DNA from: an uncultured Paracoccus sp.
Lineage (GTDB): Bacteria; Pseudomonadota; Alphaproteobacteria; Rhodobacterales; Rhodobacteraceae
Assembly: GCF_947487305.1 (NCBI RefSeq)
Contig: NZ_CANKWH010000008.1
Span: 62,001 to 126,000, forward strand
Direction of reading: 5' to 3'
DNA: 64,000 nt
Shown here: positions 14,370 to 24,756 of the stretch, piece by piece
Layout of the letters: every line of letters begins with the position of its first letter
Numbering within the stretch: the first letter of the stretch is position 1
The notes under the pieces: model-generated
What the model was told of the DNA's origin: nothing
Seen by the model: only the letters and a program-made list of their open reading frames with translations
The model's database searches: none
Translations under genes and position numbers: made by a program

Positions 14370-16240
14370 TCCCAGGGGCGGGTGAATTCGCCCAGCTTGG
14401 CCTTGATGGCGGCCTCGTCCACCTCGCCATCGCGGGCCAGACGCGCGACCAGACCGCGCTTCTTGTCCTCGACCACCTCGGCCACATGGGCGCCGGTGCC
14501 AGCCAGCGCGGCGTCATAGACCCGGGTGATGGCCATGCGGCGCAGGTCGGGCTTGAAGATCTTGCCTACCGCCGTCTTCGGCAGTTCGGCCATGATCTCG
14601 ATATGCTTGGGCAGGGCGGCGCGTTCGTGGATGTGGGTCTTGGCGTGCTCCATCAGCTCTTCGACGGTGACGGTCGCGCCCTCGGTCAGTTCGACATACG
14701 CGGTGGGCAACTCGCCCGCGAAGGCATCGGGCTGGCCGATGGCACCGGCAAAGGCGACCTGCGGATGGCTCAGCAACCCGTCTTCGATCTCGGCCGGGTC
14801 GATGTTATGGCCGCCGCGGATGATCAGGTCCTTGGCCCGGCCGGTGATCCACAGGTAGCCATCGGCATCGATGCGTCCCAGATCGCCGGTGCGCAGGTAA
14901 ATGCCCTCGGCGAACAGGTCCTTGTTCTTGTCGGCCTCGGTATAGGTCGAGCCGGCATAGACGCCCGGATTGGCCACGCAGATCTCGCCCACCTCGTCGG
15001 CAGCGCATTCCTGCACGCCGCCGGGGATGTGCTTCAGGATGCGCACATGGGTATGGGGCAGGGGAATCCCGACCGAGCCCACTTTCTTGGCGCCGTCGAC
15101 CGGGTTGCAGCTGACCAGACAGGTCGCCTCGGTCAGGCCGTAGCCCTCGGCGATCTCGACCCCGGTGGCGGCCTTGAAGCGGTTGTAAAGCTCGAGCGGC
15201 AGCGGTGCCGAGCCCGAGATGGCGGTTTTCAGCGACGAGACATCGGCATTCACTGGGCGCTGCATCAGCGCCGAGATCGCGGTCGGCACGGTGATCAGGA
15301 ACGTGACCTGCCAGCGCTCGATCAGTTTCCAGAAATTGTCGAAGACGCCGTCGCCGCGATAGCCGGCGGGGGTCGGCATGACCACATGCGCGCCCGAGGC
15401 GATGCAGGACATCAGGATCGGATAGGCGGCAAAGACGTGGAACATCGGCAACGGGCAGATCAGCACGTCGGTTTCATCGAACAGCAGCCGCCCGCCCAGC
15501 CAGCCATTGTAGATCATGCCAGAGTAAAGATGCTGCGCCACCTTGGGCGTGCCGGTGGTGCCGCCGGTGTGGAAATAGGCGGCGACCCGGTCTTCCTGCG
15601 GATCGTTGAAATCCAGCCGCGTATGCTTGCTGCCGCTGGTCGCGGCCTCGAAATCCAGCACCTTGGCGTGATGCTTGAGCGGGACCTTGGGGCGCAGCAG
15701 CGGCACGATGAACTTTTTCAGCCCGGTCAGGTGGCGGTTCAGGTCGATCTCGACCACATGCGTCACGTTCGGAGCCTTGCTGACCGCCTCGGCGGCTTTC
15801 TGGGCGACGTCGGTCTTGGGAAAGGCCTTCAGCGTGACGAGCACCTTGGCCTTGGTCTCGCGCAGGATGCCGGCGATCTGCTCGGCGTCCAGAAGCGGGT
15901 TGATCGGGTTCACGATGCCGGCGGTGGCGCCAGCCATGAGCACGATCGGCGTCTCGATGCTGTTCGGCAGCAAGTAGGCGACGGTATCCTTGGGCCCGAC
16001 GCCGAGGCTGCGGAACAGGTTCGCGGTCTCGGTCACCCGGGCGTGGAATTCACGCCATGTCAGGGTGGTGGCATGGTCGCGTTCGCCCGAAAGCAACTGG
16101 AAGGACAGGGCAGGGCGGTCCGGAAAACGCTCGGCCGTGGCGGAGAGAAAGCCGTAGATTGTCTTCGGTAGCTGCCGGCTTCCATAGTCCATCTCGGACT
16201 CGATCCGGTTGCGATCTTCCATGCTGCCAAAGCGGCTCAT
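14360..16240 (-). CDS. Acyl-CoA synthetase (AMP-forming)
   Basis: The 626-residue enzyme has the ANL-superfamily motifs: the phosphate loop YFHTGGTTGTPKVAQH, LPMFHVFAAY, the adenine motif EGYGLTEATC, the ribose-binding YLRTGDLGRID and the hinge WITGRAKDLIIRGGHNIDPAEIE, with the catalytic lysine in KTAVGKIFKP. A long N-terminus (FLSATAERFPDRPALSFQLLSGERDHATTLTWREF) is typical of long-chain fatty acyl-CoA ligases that activate fatty acids for beta-oxidation or lipid synthesis. Chain length specificity is not readable. GGGGGAGG precedes ATG 16240. It is followed by the overlapping HNH gene. Confidence 0.9.
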   Translation of the reverse strand: MSRFGSMEDRNRIESEMDYGSRQLPKTIYGFLSATAERFPDRPALSFQLLSGERDHATTLTWREFHARVTETANLFRSLGVGPKDTVAYLLPNSIETPIVLMAGATAGIVNPINPLLDAEQIAGILRETKAKVLVTLKAFPKTDVAQKAAEAVSKAPNVTHVVEIDLNRHLTGLKKFIVPLLRPKVPLKHHAKVLDFEAATSGSKHTRLDFNDPQEDRVAAYFHTGGTTGTPKVAQHLYSGMIYNGWLGGRLLFDETDVLICPLPMFHVFAAYPILMSCIASGAHVVMPTPAGYRGDGVFDNFWKLIERWQVTFLITVPTAISALMQRPVNADVSSLKTAISGSAPLPLELYNRFKAATGVEIAEGYGLTEATCLVSCNPVDGAKKVGSVGIPLPHTHVRILKHIPGGVQECAADEVGEICVANPGVYAGSTYTEADKNKDLFAEGIYLRTGDLGRIDADGYLWITGRAKDLIIRGGHNIDPAEIEDGLLSHPQVAFAGAIGQPDAFAGELPTAYVELTEGATVTVEELMEHAKTHIHERAALPKHIEIMAELPKTAVGKIFKPDLRRMAITRVYDAALAGTGAHVAEVVEDKKRGLVARLARDGEVDEAAIKAKLGEFTRPWEWV

Positions 16241-16324
16241 CAACGCCTCCCCCCGATTACGCGTCTTGTCCAGCCGGCCTCCTGCCAGGCCGGGTGGCGC
16301 AGAGAATGAGGCAAAGTTGCCAAT

Positions 16325-16351
16325 GAGGGCAAGGGTGTTGCCCTTGCCCTC
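16325..16351 (-). terminator. Terminator after the BON-LysM gene
   Basis: A perfect 11-bp stem GAGGGCAAGGG / CCCTTGCCCTC with a 5-nt loop lies about 40 bp past the stop at 16390, upstream of the acyl-CoA synthetase gene. Confidence 0.6.
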
Positions 16352-16389
16352 GGGCGCTGCAACGCAGCGTCAGAATGGGTCACGCAGGG

Positions 16390-16971
16390 TCAATTTTCCT
16401 GCGGAATGCGCAATGTCTGGCCCGGATAGATCTTGTCGGGGTCGCTGAGCATCGGCCGGTTGGCCTCGAAGATGGCGTTATACTTGTTGGCATTGCCCAA
16501 GTACTTCTTGGCGATGGCCGACAGGGTTTCGCCCTTGGCAACGGTATGGAACACCGGCGCTGAGGCAGCGGGCTGGGGCGCGGCTTTCGGTGCGGCGGCC
16601 TGTTCGGCAGCGGGTTTTGCGGTAGCTGTCCCGGCCTTGGGCGCCTCGGCCTTCGGAGCCGGTGCGGCGGGCGCGCCGGGCAGGTCGGCCTCGACATGGG
16701 CGATGCCCTTGATGTTGCCGACGGCCAGGATCAGCTTTTCCATGGTCTCGCGGTCAGCGCCCTTGGATTCCACGATCACCGTGTCGCCGCGCAGGCGCAG
16801 ATGCACATCGCCGCTGTCCAGCCCCAGACGCTTCACTTCGGCTTCCAGCGCCGCGACCTTGGCCTTGGTCGCCTCGTCGAGCGCCGGACCGCTTGGCTTC
16901 GCCTCGGCGGCTTCGGCTTCCGACCCGAAGATCGATTTGCCGGCGTCCTTCACGAAATCCCACAATGCCAT
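16390..16971 (-). CDS. BON and LysM domain protein (YgaU/Kbp-like)
   Basis: The 193-residue cytoplasmic-looking protein starts MALWDFVKDAGKSIFG, continues with a BON domain (about residues 35-95, DSGDVHLRLRGDTVIVESKGADRETMEKLILAVGNIKGIAHVEADL), an Ala/Pro/Lys-rich linker, and a C-terminal LysM domain (about 142-190, HTVAKGETLSAIAKKYLGNANKYNAIFEANRP...IYPGQTLRIP). The order is that of E. coli YgaU/Kbp, a potassium-binding protein; the linker is longer here. No signal peptide is visible, which fits Kbp rather than a peptidoglycan hydrolase. AAAGGA lies 7 nt ahead of ATG 16971. Confidence 0.88.
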   Translation of the reverse strand: MALWDFVKDAGKSIFGSEAEAAEAKPSGPALDEATKAKVAALEAEVKRLGLDSGDVHLRLRGDTVIVESKGADRETMEKLILAVGNIKGIAHVEADLPGAPAAPAPKAEAPKAGTATAKPAAEQAAAPKAAPQPAASAPVFHTVAKGETLSAIAKKYLGNANKYNAIFEANRPMLSDPDKIYPGQTLRIPQEN

Positions 16972-17076
16972 GGACTGTCCTTTCAGGTTCATGTCTCGAT
17001 CGTCAAAACGCCAGCCGGATGACGAAGTTCCGCAGCACGGTCGGCATTGCCAAACTGCACCGAAATGTTCGATTCG

Positions 17077-17105
17077 TTGAATCCTTTAAAAATGCGGCCT
17101 ATACA
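17077..17105 (+). promoter_or_regulatory. Sigma-70-like promoter of the CAP lipoprotein gene
   Basis: TTGAAT (17077-17082) and TATACA (17100-17105) are spaced by 17 bp, about 30 bp ahead of the ATG at 17136. Confidence 0.55.
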
Positions 17106-17135
17106 ACCCTAACGGGCACCGGGAGGACAAGGCGG

Positions 17136-17672
17136 ATGGGCAGGTACATTCTGGCATCGCTGATGGGGCTGACGCTCGCAGGATGCGCAGCGGAAAAGGG
17201 CGGGCTACACGCCTCGGCCAGCAGCAAGTATCCCGATGTTCAGGCCAGTGAGCCGGGTGCGGCGCAATGCCATGCGACGAGCACTGCCGATAACGCGACA
17301 GCGGCGGCGGCGACCAATGCGGCGCGTCGGGCTGCGGGCCTGCCGGATGTCCAACCGAACGCGGTGCTGGCGCGGGCGGCGGCGGCCCATGCCTGTGACA
17401 TGGCAGGACGCGGGTTGATGGCGCATCGTGGCAGTTCCAGCAGCGGGCCGGCGGCACGGGTCAAGGCGCTTGGCTATGCCCCGCGCCTGACCGCCGAGAA
17501 CATCGCCGCCGGCCCCTATTCGCTGAACCGGGTGCTTGCCGAATGGAACGCCTCGCGCGGGCATCTGGAGAACATCTACATCCCGCAGGTGCGCGAGGTG
17601 GGCATCGGCCGCGCCGTCGGCTCGGATGGCAGGACGGTCTTCTGGTCGGCGGTCTATGGCGCGCCGAAATAG
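17136..17672 (+). CDS. CAP-domain (SCP/PR1) lipoprotein
   Basis: The 178-residue precursor has a lipoprotein signal (MGRYILASLMGLTLAGC, lipobox LAGC). The mature protein is a CAP domain: NAARRAAGLPDVQPNAVLARAAAAHACDMAGRGLMAHRGSSSSGPAARVKALGY, AENIAAGPYSLNRVLAEWNASRGHLENIYIPQVREVGIGRA and VFWSAVYGAP. The HRG, AENI and WNASRGH segments correspond to the CAP signature positions. Bacterial CAP proteins are exported and of largely unknown role. An excellent promoter and GGAGG are upstream. It converges on the ABC exporter gene with 2 bp between stops. Confidence 0.88.
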   Translation: MGRYILASLMGLTLAGCAAEKGGLHASASSKYPDVQASEPGAAQCHATSTADNATAAAATNAARRAAGLPDVQPNAVLARAAAAHACDMAGRGLMAHRGSSSSGPAARVKALGYAPRLTAENIAAGPYSLNRVLAEWNASRGHLENIYIPQVREVGIGRAVGSDGRTVFWSAVYGAPK

Positions 17673-17674
17673 CG

Positions 17675-19495
<1,821 letters not shown>

Positions 19496-19558
19496 CTTGT
19501 TTCCTTCGCACGTGGCTCAGGACCGTTTAGGGGGCCGGGGCGGCAGGGGCAAGCGGGC

Positions 19559-20200
19559 CTAAAGGCGCACCTCGCCCCGCGCCAGCGCCTCGGCCAGCAG
19601 ATCGACCGCCTGCGCCAGCTTTTCGTCGATGAGATGCAGGTACTGGGTCCAGTCGGTCAGGGTTTGCAGTTCTTCCTTGCCATCCGAAATGCCGCGAAGC
19701 CCGATAAGCGGAATGCCAAAGCGCATGGCGGCGCGCAGATGGGCGAAGGTTTCCATATCCACCATGTCCTCGGCAATGCCGTCATAGCCTGCGCCGCTGA
19801 CGATATTCGCGCCGGTGGACAGGCTGGCCTCGGGGATACCGGGGATGCGATGGGGCAGCGCCACCTGTCGCGGCAGGTCCAAGAGCGGGGTGCGGCCCTT
19901 GTCGAAGCCGAGGGGCGAGGCATCCATGTCGCGATACGCCAGATGGGTGGCCTGATAGACTTCGGCCTGCGCCAGATGCCGCGAGCCGGCGGAACCGAGC
20001 GAGACGATCAGCGCCGGTTTCTCGGCCATCGCCGTCAGAGTCGAGGCCAGCACCACCGCCGCCTCGACCGGGCCGATGCCGGTCATCAGGGGCGTGATCC
20101 GCTGGCGCAGATGCGGGCCGTATTCGGGTTCCGCCGCCATGACGAACAGCACCCGCTGTCCGGCGATGCTGTCACAACTGGTCAGGTCCATTTCTGCCAT
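19559..20200 (-). CDS. 5'-methylthioadenosine/S-adenosylhomocysteine nucleosidase-like
   Basis: The 213-residue protein belongs to the PNP/UDP superfamily: VLFVMAAEPEYGPHL at the N-terminus, MTGIGPVEAAVVLAS, the glycine-rich IVSLGSAGSRHL, and the MTAN signature DMVDMETFAHLRAAMRFGIPLIGLRGISDG, where Met-Glu-Thr binds ribose and the Asp (GISDG) acts on the purine. It would split adenine from MTA and SAH in the methyl cycle. The EPEYG in place of the usual E. coli sequence is common to this alphaproteobacterial subgroup. GAGGACGG precedes ATG 20200; the start lies inside the upstream ycaQ-like gene, a 19-bp overlap. Confidence 0.82.
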   Translation of the reverse strand: MAEMDLTSCDSIAGQRVLFVMAAEPEYGPHLRQRITPLMTGIGPVEAAVVLASTLTAMAEKPALIVSLGSAGSRHLAQAEVYQATHLAYRDMDASPLGFDKGRTPLLDLPRQVALPHRIPGIPEASLSTGANIVSGAGYDGIAEDMVDMETFAHLRAAMRFGIPLIGLRGISDGKEELQTLTDWTQYLHLIDEKLAQAVDLLAEALARGEVRL

Positions 20201-21363
20201 CCGTCCTCGAATTCCACCCGCTCGCATTGCGCAAAGCCCGCCAGCCGCTGCAACTGCGCCTCGATCTTCGCCAGCCGACCCTTGGCCGGGCGGATGCCCG
20301 GTTCCAGCCAGAGGCCCGCGACCGAGAGCACCCCTTCGGCCCGCCGGGCGCGGGCGTCGATGCGGCCGATCAGCCGGTCGTCCTCCAGAATCGGAAAGAC
20401 GTAATAGCCGAACTGCCGCTTGGCTTCGGGAACGAAGACCTCGATGCGATAGTGAAAACCGAAGAAGCGTTCGGTCCGGTTGCGATCGCGCAGCGCCGGA
20501 TCGAAGGGCGAGAGGATGCGCAATCCGCGTGCCTGCGGCGCGGCGTCGGTCTCCAGATCGGGCCGGGCCAGCGCGCGGCGGTGGCTGCCATCGGCGGATT
20601 CAATGCGGACCGGCACGACCTCGCCCCGGTGCAGCGCGGCGTCGGCCCATCGCGCGGCCTCCTCGGGCCGGATGCGGCCCCAGAATGCCGCCAGCTCGCC
20701 GGTGGTCGCAAAGCCGAGCCGGTCCAGCGCGGCCTGCATCGCCCAGTCTATCGCATCGTCATCGGTCATCTCGGGGCCGGGCGGATGCACCCGCTCGGCC
20801 AGGTCATAAAGTTTCGCGAAGCCCTCGCGGCGGGTGACGGCGATCCGCCCGCTTTGCCACAGGAATTCCAGCGCCGCCTTGGAGGGATGCCATTCCCACC
20901 AGCCGCCCTTGCTGCGCGCCTCGTCCAGCCCGACATCACCGGTGCCGGCGGGGCCATGGTCGCGGATATGGGCGATCACCTCGTCCAGCCGGTGTTCGAA
21001 ATCGGCGCCGTGCCAGTTGCGATAGCGTTCGAGAATGCGCGGCGTATCGCGCCGCATCCGCCAGCGCCAATGCGGCAGGAAGGCCGAGGGGATGACGGCG
21101 GCGTCATGGGTCCAGTGCTCGAAGAGGGTCCGGTCGCGGTCCACCATCCGCCGCAGCAGCTCGGGCCGATAGGCGCGGCGGCGCGACCACAGGATCATGT
21201 CATGGGCGCGGGCGACGGTGTTGATGCTGTCGACCTGCACGAAGCCCAACCGCTGGATCAGTGCCAGCAGATCGGCGCGCGTCGCCGCGCCGGTGGGCGC
21301 CTCGCAAAGGGCATGGCGATCCAGAAAGATGCGCCGCGCGGTCGGGTTGTCGATCAGCCGCAT
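20182..21363 (-). CDS. YcaQ/AlkX-type winged-helix DNA glycosylase
   Basis: The 393-residue protein carries the HTH_42 family pattern, with LIQRLGFVQVDSINTVARAHDMILWSR near residues 36-63. The Q-V-D triplet in that stretch matches the catalytic QxD of E. coli YcaQ, which unhooks interstrand DNA crosslinks. Other conserved parts are LFEHWTHDAAVIPS, RDHGPAGTGDV, GRIAVTRREGFAKLYDLAERV, and RILSPFDPALRDRNRTERFFGFHYRIEVFVPEAKRQFGYYVFPIL. A role in crosslink repair is inferred from the family. The gene starts only 15 nt after the CCA end of tRNA-Leu on the same strand, so it is probably expressed from the tRNA transcript. Confidence 0.85.
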   Translation of the reverse strand: MRLIDNPTARRIFLDRHALCEAPTGAATRADLLALIQRLGFVQVDSINTVARAHDMILWSRRRAYRPELLRRMVDRDRTLFEHWTHDAAVIPSAFLPHWRWRMRRDTPRILERYRNWHGADFEHRLDEVIAHIRDHGPAGTGDVGLDEARSKGGWWEWHPSKAALEFLWQSGRIAVTRREGFAKLYDLAERVHPPGPEMTDDDAIDWAMQAALDRLGFATTGELAAFWGRIRPEEAARWADAALHRGEVVPVRIESADGSHRRALARPDLETDAAPQARGLRILSPFDPALRDRNRTERFFGFHYRIEVFVPEAKRQFGYYVFPILEDDRLIGRIDARARRAEGVLSVAGLWLEPGIRPAKGRLAKIEAQLQRLAGFAQCERVEFEDGWQKWT

Positions 21364-21378
21364 CAACCTGTCCGTTCA

Positions 21379-21464
21379 TGGTGCGGGCCGCGGGACTCGA
21401 ACCCGCACGGGCTTGCGCCCCAGGGATTTTAAGTCCCATGCGTCTACCATTCCGCCACGCCCGC
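21379..21464 (-). tRNA. tRNA-Leu (UAA), CCA encoded
   Basis: Read on the minus strand, the acceptor GCGGGCG starts at 21464. The anticodon loop ACTTAAAAT gives UAA, a long variable arm follows (TGGGGCGCAAGCCC region), and the T stem-loop is GCGGG-TTCGAGT-CCCGC. The 3' end is GGCCCGC-A-CCA with a leucine-type discriminator A and a genomically encoded CCA (21379-21381). The seventh acceptor pair is G-G, a mismatch at the junction. The length is 86 nt, right for a class II tRNA. Confidence 0.93.
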
Positions 21465-21511
21465 GGATGGCTTTGGCTATCCGCTGGCGGGGGTGGTGGC
21501 AAGGGCAGAGC

Positions 21512-21613
21512 GGGGGTTTCACACCCCCCAGCCCGGCCAATGTGGCCGGGCGTTCTTCGCGGAAAAGGTCCACTGGACCTTTTCCTGGGCGCGTCTCACC
21601 CCGTGGGATATTT
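21512..21613. repeat. Multi-hairpin extragenic repeat element, copy A
   Basis: Three hairpins lie in a row: 21512-21528 (GGGGG/CCCCC), 21532-21550 (CCCGGCC-AATGT-GGCCGGG) and 21561-21585 (12-bp arms GGAAAAGGTCCA/TGGACCTTTTCC with one spacer base). On the minus strand the block begins with AAATATCCC-AC-GGGG (21601-21613). A related block is at 31883-31932. The 21561-21585 hairpin ends in TTTTCC and should terminate the arginase transcript. Confidence 0.65.
21561..21585 (-). terminator. Likely arginase terminator (within repeat copy A)
   Basis: A near-perfect palindrome with 12-bp arms and a T4 tract in the 3' arm on either strand, about 45 bp past the arginase stop. Being symmetrical it could act in both directions. 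Confidence 0.55.
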
Positions 21614-21628
21614 CCGTGAAGTAGAAGC

Positions 21629-22549
21629 TCAGTAGCTGCGGGTCGGGCGGTCGAAGACCTTGCGGCCCATCAGGCTGCCGACCAGATCGACCATCAGCTT
21701 GGCGGTGCGACCACGGTCGTCGAGGAACGGGTTCAGCTCGACCAGATCCAGCGAGGTGACAAGGCCGGATTCGTGCAGAAGCTCCATCACCAGATGCGCC
21801 TCGCGGAAGGTGGTGCCACCGGGAACGGTGGTGCCGACGGCAGGCGCGATCGAGGGGTCGAGGAAATCCACGTCGAGGCTGACATGCAGCAGCCCATTTG
21901 CCTCGCGCACCCGGTTCAGGAAGGCGCGCAGCGGCGCGACGATGCCCTGCTCGTCCAGCACCCGCATGTCGTTCACCGCGATCTCGGTTTCCTGCATCGC
22001 GGCGTGCTCGGCCGGATCGACGCTGCGGATGCCGAACATGCAGATGTTCTGTCCCGGGATCGGGGCGGGGAAGGGCGGGAAGGGATCGAAGCCCGGACGA
22101 CCCGCGGCATAGGCCATCGGCGTGCCGTGCAGATTGCCCGAGGTGGTGGTCTCGACGGTGTGGAAATCGCTATGGGCGTCCAGCCAGATAACGAAAAGCG
22201 GACGGTTGATCGCCGCCGCGTGCTGGGCCACGCCCGCCACCGTGCCAAGGGCCAGCGAGTGATCGCCGCCCATGATGATCGGCATGCCGTCGGGCAGCGC
22301 ATTGGCCATGGCCGCGCGCAGCGCCTCGGTCCAGGCCAGGATTTCGGGCAGGTGATGGACGGCGGGGTTGGCGCAGGTCTCGTTGCCGGGCGCGCGCGGG
22401 GTCACGTCGCCGCGATCCTCGACCGTGTGGCCGAGATCGCCAAGGGTGCGCGACAGGCCCGCCACGCGATAGGCGGCGGGGCCCATCAGGCAGCCGAGGC
22501 GGCGCTGACCTTCGTCGACGGGGGCGCCGATCAGGATGCAATGGGTCAT
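21629..22549 (-). CDS. rocF: Arginase
   Basis: The 306-residue protein has the ureohydrolase Mn-binding motifs: MGGDHSLALGTVAG, WLDAHSDFHT, and SLDVDFLDPSIAPAVGTTVPGG, plus the C-terminal SLDLVELNPFLDDRGRTAKL. The N-terminal ILIGAPVDEGQRRLGCLMGPAAYR is characteristic of arginase rather than agmatinase. It hydrolyses arginine to ornithine and urea. GGAGG is 6 nt ahead of ATG 22549. It lies 10 bp downstream of metG on the same strand, so the two may be cotranscribed, an unexpected pairing. Other arginine genes in the window (argD, argF, argG) are biosynthetic. Confidence 0.92.
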   Translation of the reverse strand: MTHCILIGAPVDEGQRRLGCLMGPAAYRVAGLSRTLGDLGHTVEDRGDVTPRAPGNETCANPAVHHLPEILAWTEALRAAMANALPDGMPIIMGGDHSLALGTVAGVAQHAAAINRPLFVIWLDAHSDFHTVETTTSGNLHGTPMAYAAGRPGFDPFPPFPAPIPGQNICMFGIRSVDPAEHAAMQETEIAVNDMRVLDEQGIVAPLRAFLNRVREANGLLHVSLDVDFLDPSIAPAVGTTVPGGTTFREAHLVMELLHESGLVTSLDLVELNPFLDDRGRTAKLMVDLVGSLMGRKVFDRPTRSY

Positions 22550-22559
22550 GGTAGGCCTC

Positions 22560-24278
22560 CTACTTGCGCACGCCCTTGAAGCGGTCTTCCCACTCGGCGC
22601 GCTGGTCGTCGGTGATCTTGGCGAAAAGATTGTCGGGCGTGGTGAAAGCATGGCCGGCCTGAAGCGCCATCATGGCCTGTTCCACATCATCGGGCCAGCC
22701 CGCATCCGCAGTCCCCATTGCCTCGGCCATGGCCTTGGCGGTGAAGGGGATGAAGGGGGCAGAGAGCACGGCATAGAGCCGGATCAGGTTCAGACCCAGA
22801 CGCACCTGCATGGCGGCCTTTTCCGGGTCGGTCTTGAAGCTGGACCAGGGCGCGGCGCTTTGCAGGTATTCGTTGCCCAGAACCCAGATGGCGCGCAATT
22901 CGGCGGCGGATTTGCGCACCTCCATGTCCGCCATGAAACCTTCATAGGCGCGGATGCGGGTGGTCAGCGCCTCGATCAGCGCGCGTTCCTCGGGACCGTA
23001 TGCGCCGCCCTCGGGGACGGTCTCGCCGAACTTGCTGCGGCAGAACTTGGTGATGCGGCTGACGAAATTGCCCAGCACATCGGCGAGGTCCTTGTTCACC
23101 GATTGCTGGAAGTTCTCCCAGGTGAACTCGCTGTCTCCGGATTCCGGCGCATGGCTGAGAAGCCACCAGCGCCAGTAATCCGCGGGCAGGATCTCCAGCG
23201 CGTGGTCCATGAACACGCCGCGACCTTGGCTGGTCGAGAACTGCCCGCCGGCATAGGTCAGGTAGTTGAAGGACTTGATGTAATCGACCATGCGCCACGG
23301 CTCGTCCGAGCCGATCAGCGTCGCCGGGAAGCTGAGCGTGTGGAAGGGCACGTTATCCTTGCCCATGAACTGGGTATAGGTCACGTCCTCGGCGCCTTCA
23401 TCCTTGCGCCACCAGCGGCGCCAGTCGGCATCCGTCTTGCCATTGGCATCGGCCCATTCGGCGGTCGCGGCGATATACTCGATGGGCGCGTCGAACCAGA
23501 CATAGAAGACCTTGCCCTCCATTCCCGGCCAGTCCTTGTCGCCGCGTTTGACCGGCACGCCCCATTGCACGTCGCGGGTGATGCCACGATCCTGCAACCC
23601 GTCGCCGTCATTCAGCCATTTGCGGGCGATCGAAGTGGTCAGGATCGGCCAGTCGGTCTTGCTGTCGATCCAGGCGGCGATCTGGTCCTTCAGCGCCGAC
23701 TGGCGCAGGTAAAGATGCTTTGTCTCGCGCACCTCCAGATTGGTGCTGCCCGAGATGGCGCTGCGCGGGTCGATCAGATCGGTCGGGTCCAGAAGCTTGG
23801 TGCAATTCTCGCACTGGTCGCCGCGCGCCTTGTCATAGCCGCAGTTCGGGCAGGTGCCTTCGATGTAGCGGTCGGGCAGGAAGCGGGCGTCGTCGATGGA
23901 ATACACCTGCTTTTCCGAGACCTCGCTGATATAGCCGTGATCCGCCAGTCGGCCGGCGAAATGCTGGGTCAGGGCGCGGTTGCGGTCGCTGGACGAGCGG
24001 CCGTAATGGTCGAACGACAGGCCGAAGCCGCGCGCCAGTGCCGCCTGTTCGCCATGCATCCGGGCGCAGTAATCGGCCACTGCCTCGCCGGTCTTGGCCG
24101 CCGCCAGTTCGGCGGGCGTGCCGTGTTCGTCGGTGGCGCAGATGAACATCACCTCATGGCCGCGACCTCTGAGATAGCGGGCATAGAGATCGGCGGGCAA
24201 CTGGCTGCCCACGAGATTGCCCAGATGCTTGATGCCATTGATATAGGGCAGGGCAGAGGTGATGAGGTGGCGGGCCAT
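22560..24278 (-). CDS. metG: Methionine-tRNA ligase
   Basis: The 572-residue class I synthetase has the HIGH-like [27 protein letters not shown] at the N-terminus, the zinc-binding insert [23 protein letters not shown] with four cysteines, [19 protein letters not shown], and [10 protein letters not shown] at the KMSKS position, the variant seen in the MetG1 family of alphaproteobacteria. The anticodon-binding helical domain fills the C-terminal 200 residues; there is no C-terminal tRNA-binding dimerisation domain. It charges tRNA-Met in the cytoplasm. AAGGA lies 9 nt before ATG 24278. It precedes arginase by 10 bp. Confidence 0.94.
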   Translation of the reverse strand: MARHLITSALPYINGIKHLGNLVGSQLPADLYARYLRGRGHEVMFICATDEHGTPAELAAAKTGEAVADYCARMHGEQAALARGFGLSFDHYGRSSSDRNRALTQHFAGRLADHGYISEVSEKQVYSIDDARFLPDRYIEGTCPNCGYDKARGDQCENCTKLLDPTDLIDPRSAISGSTNLEVRETKHLYLRQSALKDQIAAWIDSKTDWPILTTSIARKWLNDGDGLQDRGITRDVQWGVPVKRGDKDWPGMEGKVFYVWFDAPIEYIAATAEWADANGKTDADWRRWWRKDEGAEDVTYTQFMGKDNVPFHTLSFPATLIGSDEPWRMVDYIKSFNYLTYAGGQFSTSQGRGVFMDHALEILPADYWRWWLLSHAPESGDSEFTWENFQQSVNKDLADVLGNFVSRITKFCRSKFGETVPEGGAYGPEERALIEALTTRIRAYEGFMADMEVRKSAAELRAIWVLGNEYLQSAAPWSSFKTDPEKAAMQVRLGLNLIRLYAVLSAPFIPFTAKAMAEAMGTADAGWPDDVEQAMMALQAGHAFTTPDNLFAKITDDQRAEWEDRFKGVRK

Positions 24279-24650
24279 GCGCGTGCGTCCTTGGGTCGAT
24301 CGGCGCCGTATGTAGCCGCGATGGGCCGCGAATGAAAGAGAGCGGGCGGGTCGACAGCGGCGGTTGCGGGACCTGCCCGGCCTGGTGCGATCGGGTGGGG
24401 CGCTAGGGCCCTTTGGCCGCGCCGCCGCACCTGCTGCGACAGATCGCCACCCCGGCCATGTTTGATGCCCCGAAATTGGCATTGTTCCTCGGATTGTTAA
24501 TAGGCCGCCAGTGCCAGCCACCGCATGGGCCCATCGCCAAGGGTGGTGACGAGAACAGGCATGAACCCGCAATTTCATTCGCTTTTTGCCCGGCACTCAT
24601 CTCTGCGGCCGCGGTCAATTCACCGCTTGGAAGAAGAAATCTGCAAGCGA
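24279..24650. other. Long non-coding stretch between metG and the Hint gene
   Basis: About 480 bp separates the divergent metG and Hint genes. No gene is supported. The part near 24476-24503 (TTGGCA, 16 bp, TAATAG) is a possible promoter for the Hint gene, with a long leader. The right end becomes AT-rich and holds the TTAACC triplet listed next. Confidence 0.5.
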
Positions 24651-24672
24651 ATTAACCGTTTAACCAGTTAAC
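24651..24672 (+). promoter_or_regulatory. Three TTAACC boxes at 8-bp spacing
   Basis: TTAACC occurs at 24651-24656, 24659-24664 and 24667-24672, exactly 8 bp apart, about 85 bp ahead of the Hint gene start. TTAACC resembles the half-site of the alphaproteobacterial cell-cycle regulator CtrA. The spacing does not fit the full TTAA-N7-TTAA site. Confidence 0.45.
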
Positions 24673-24756
24673 CCGGCGGTTGCTGGTTTGATCGCGGGGG
24701 TTGGTGTTCAGGATGGCACATTCAATCGAGGATCCAATCTCTGGGAGAGACCTTTC

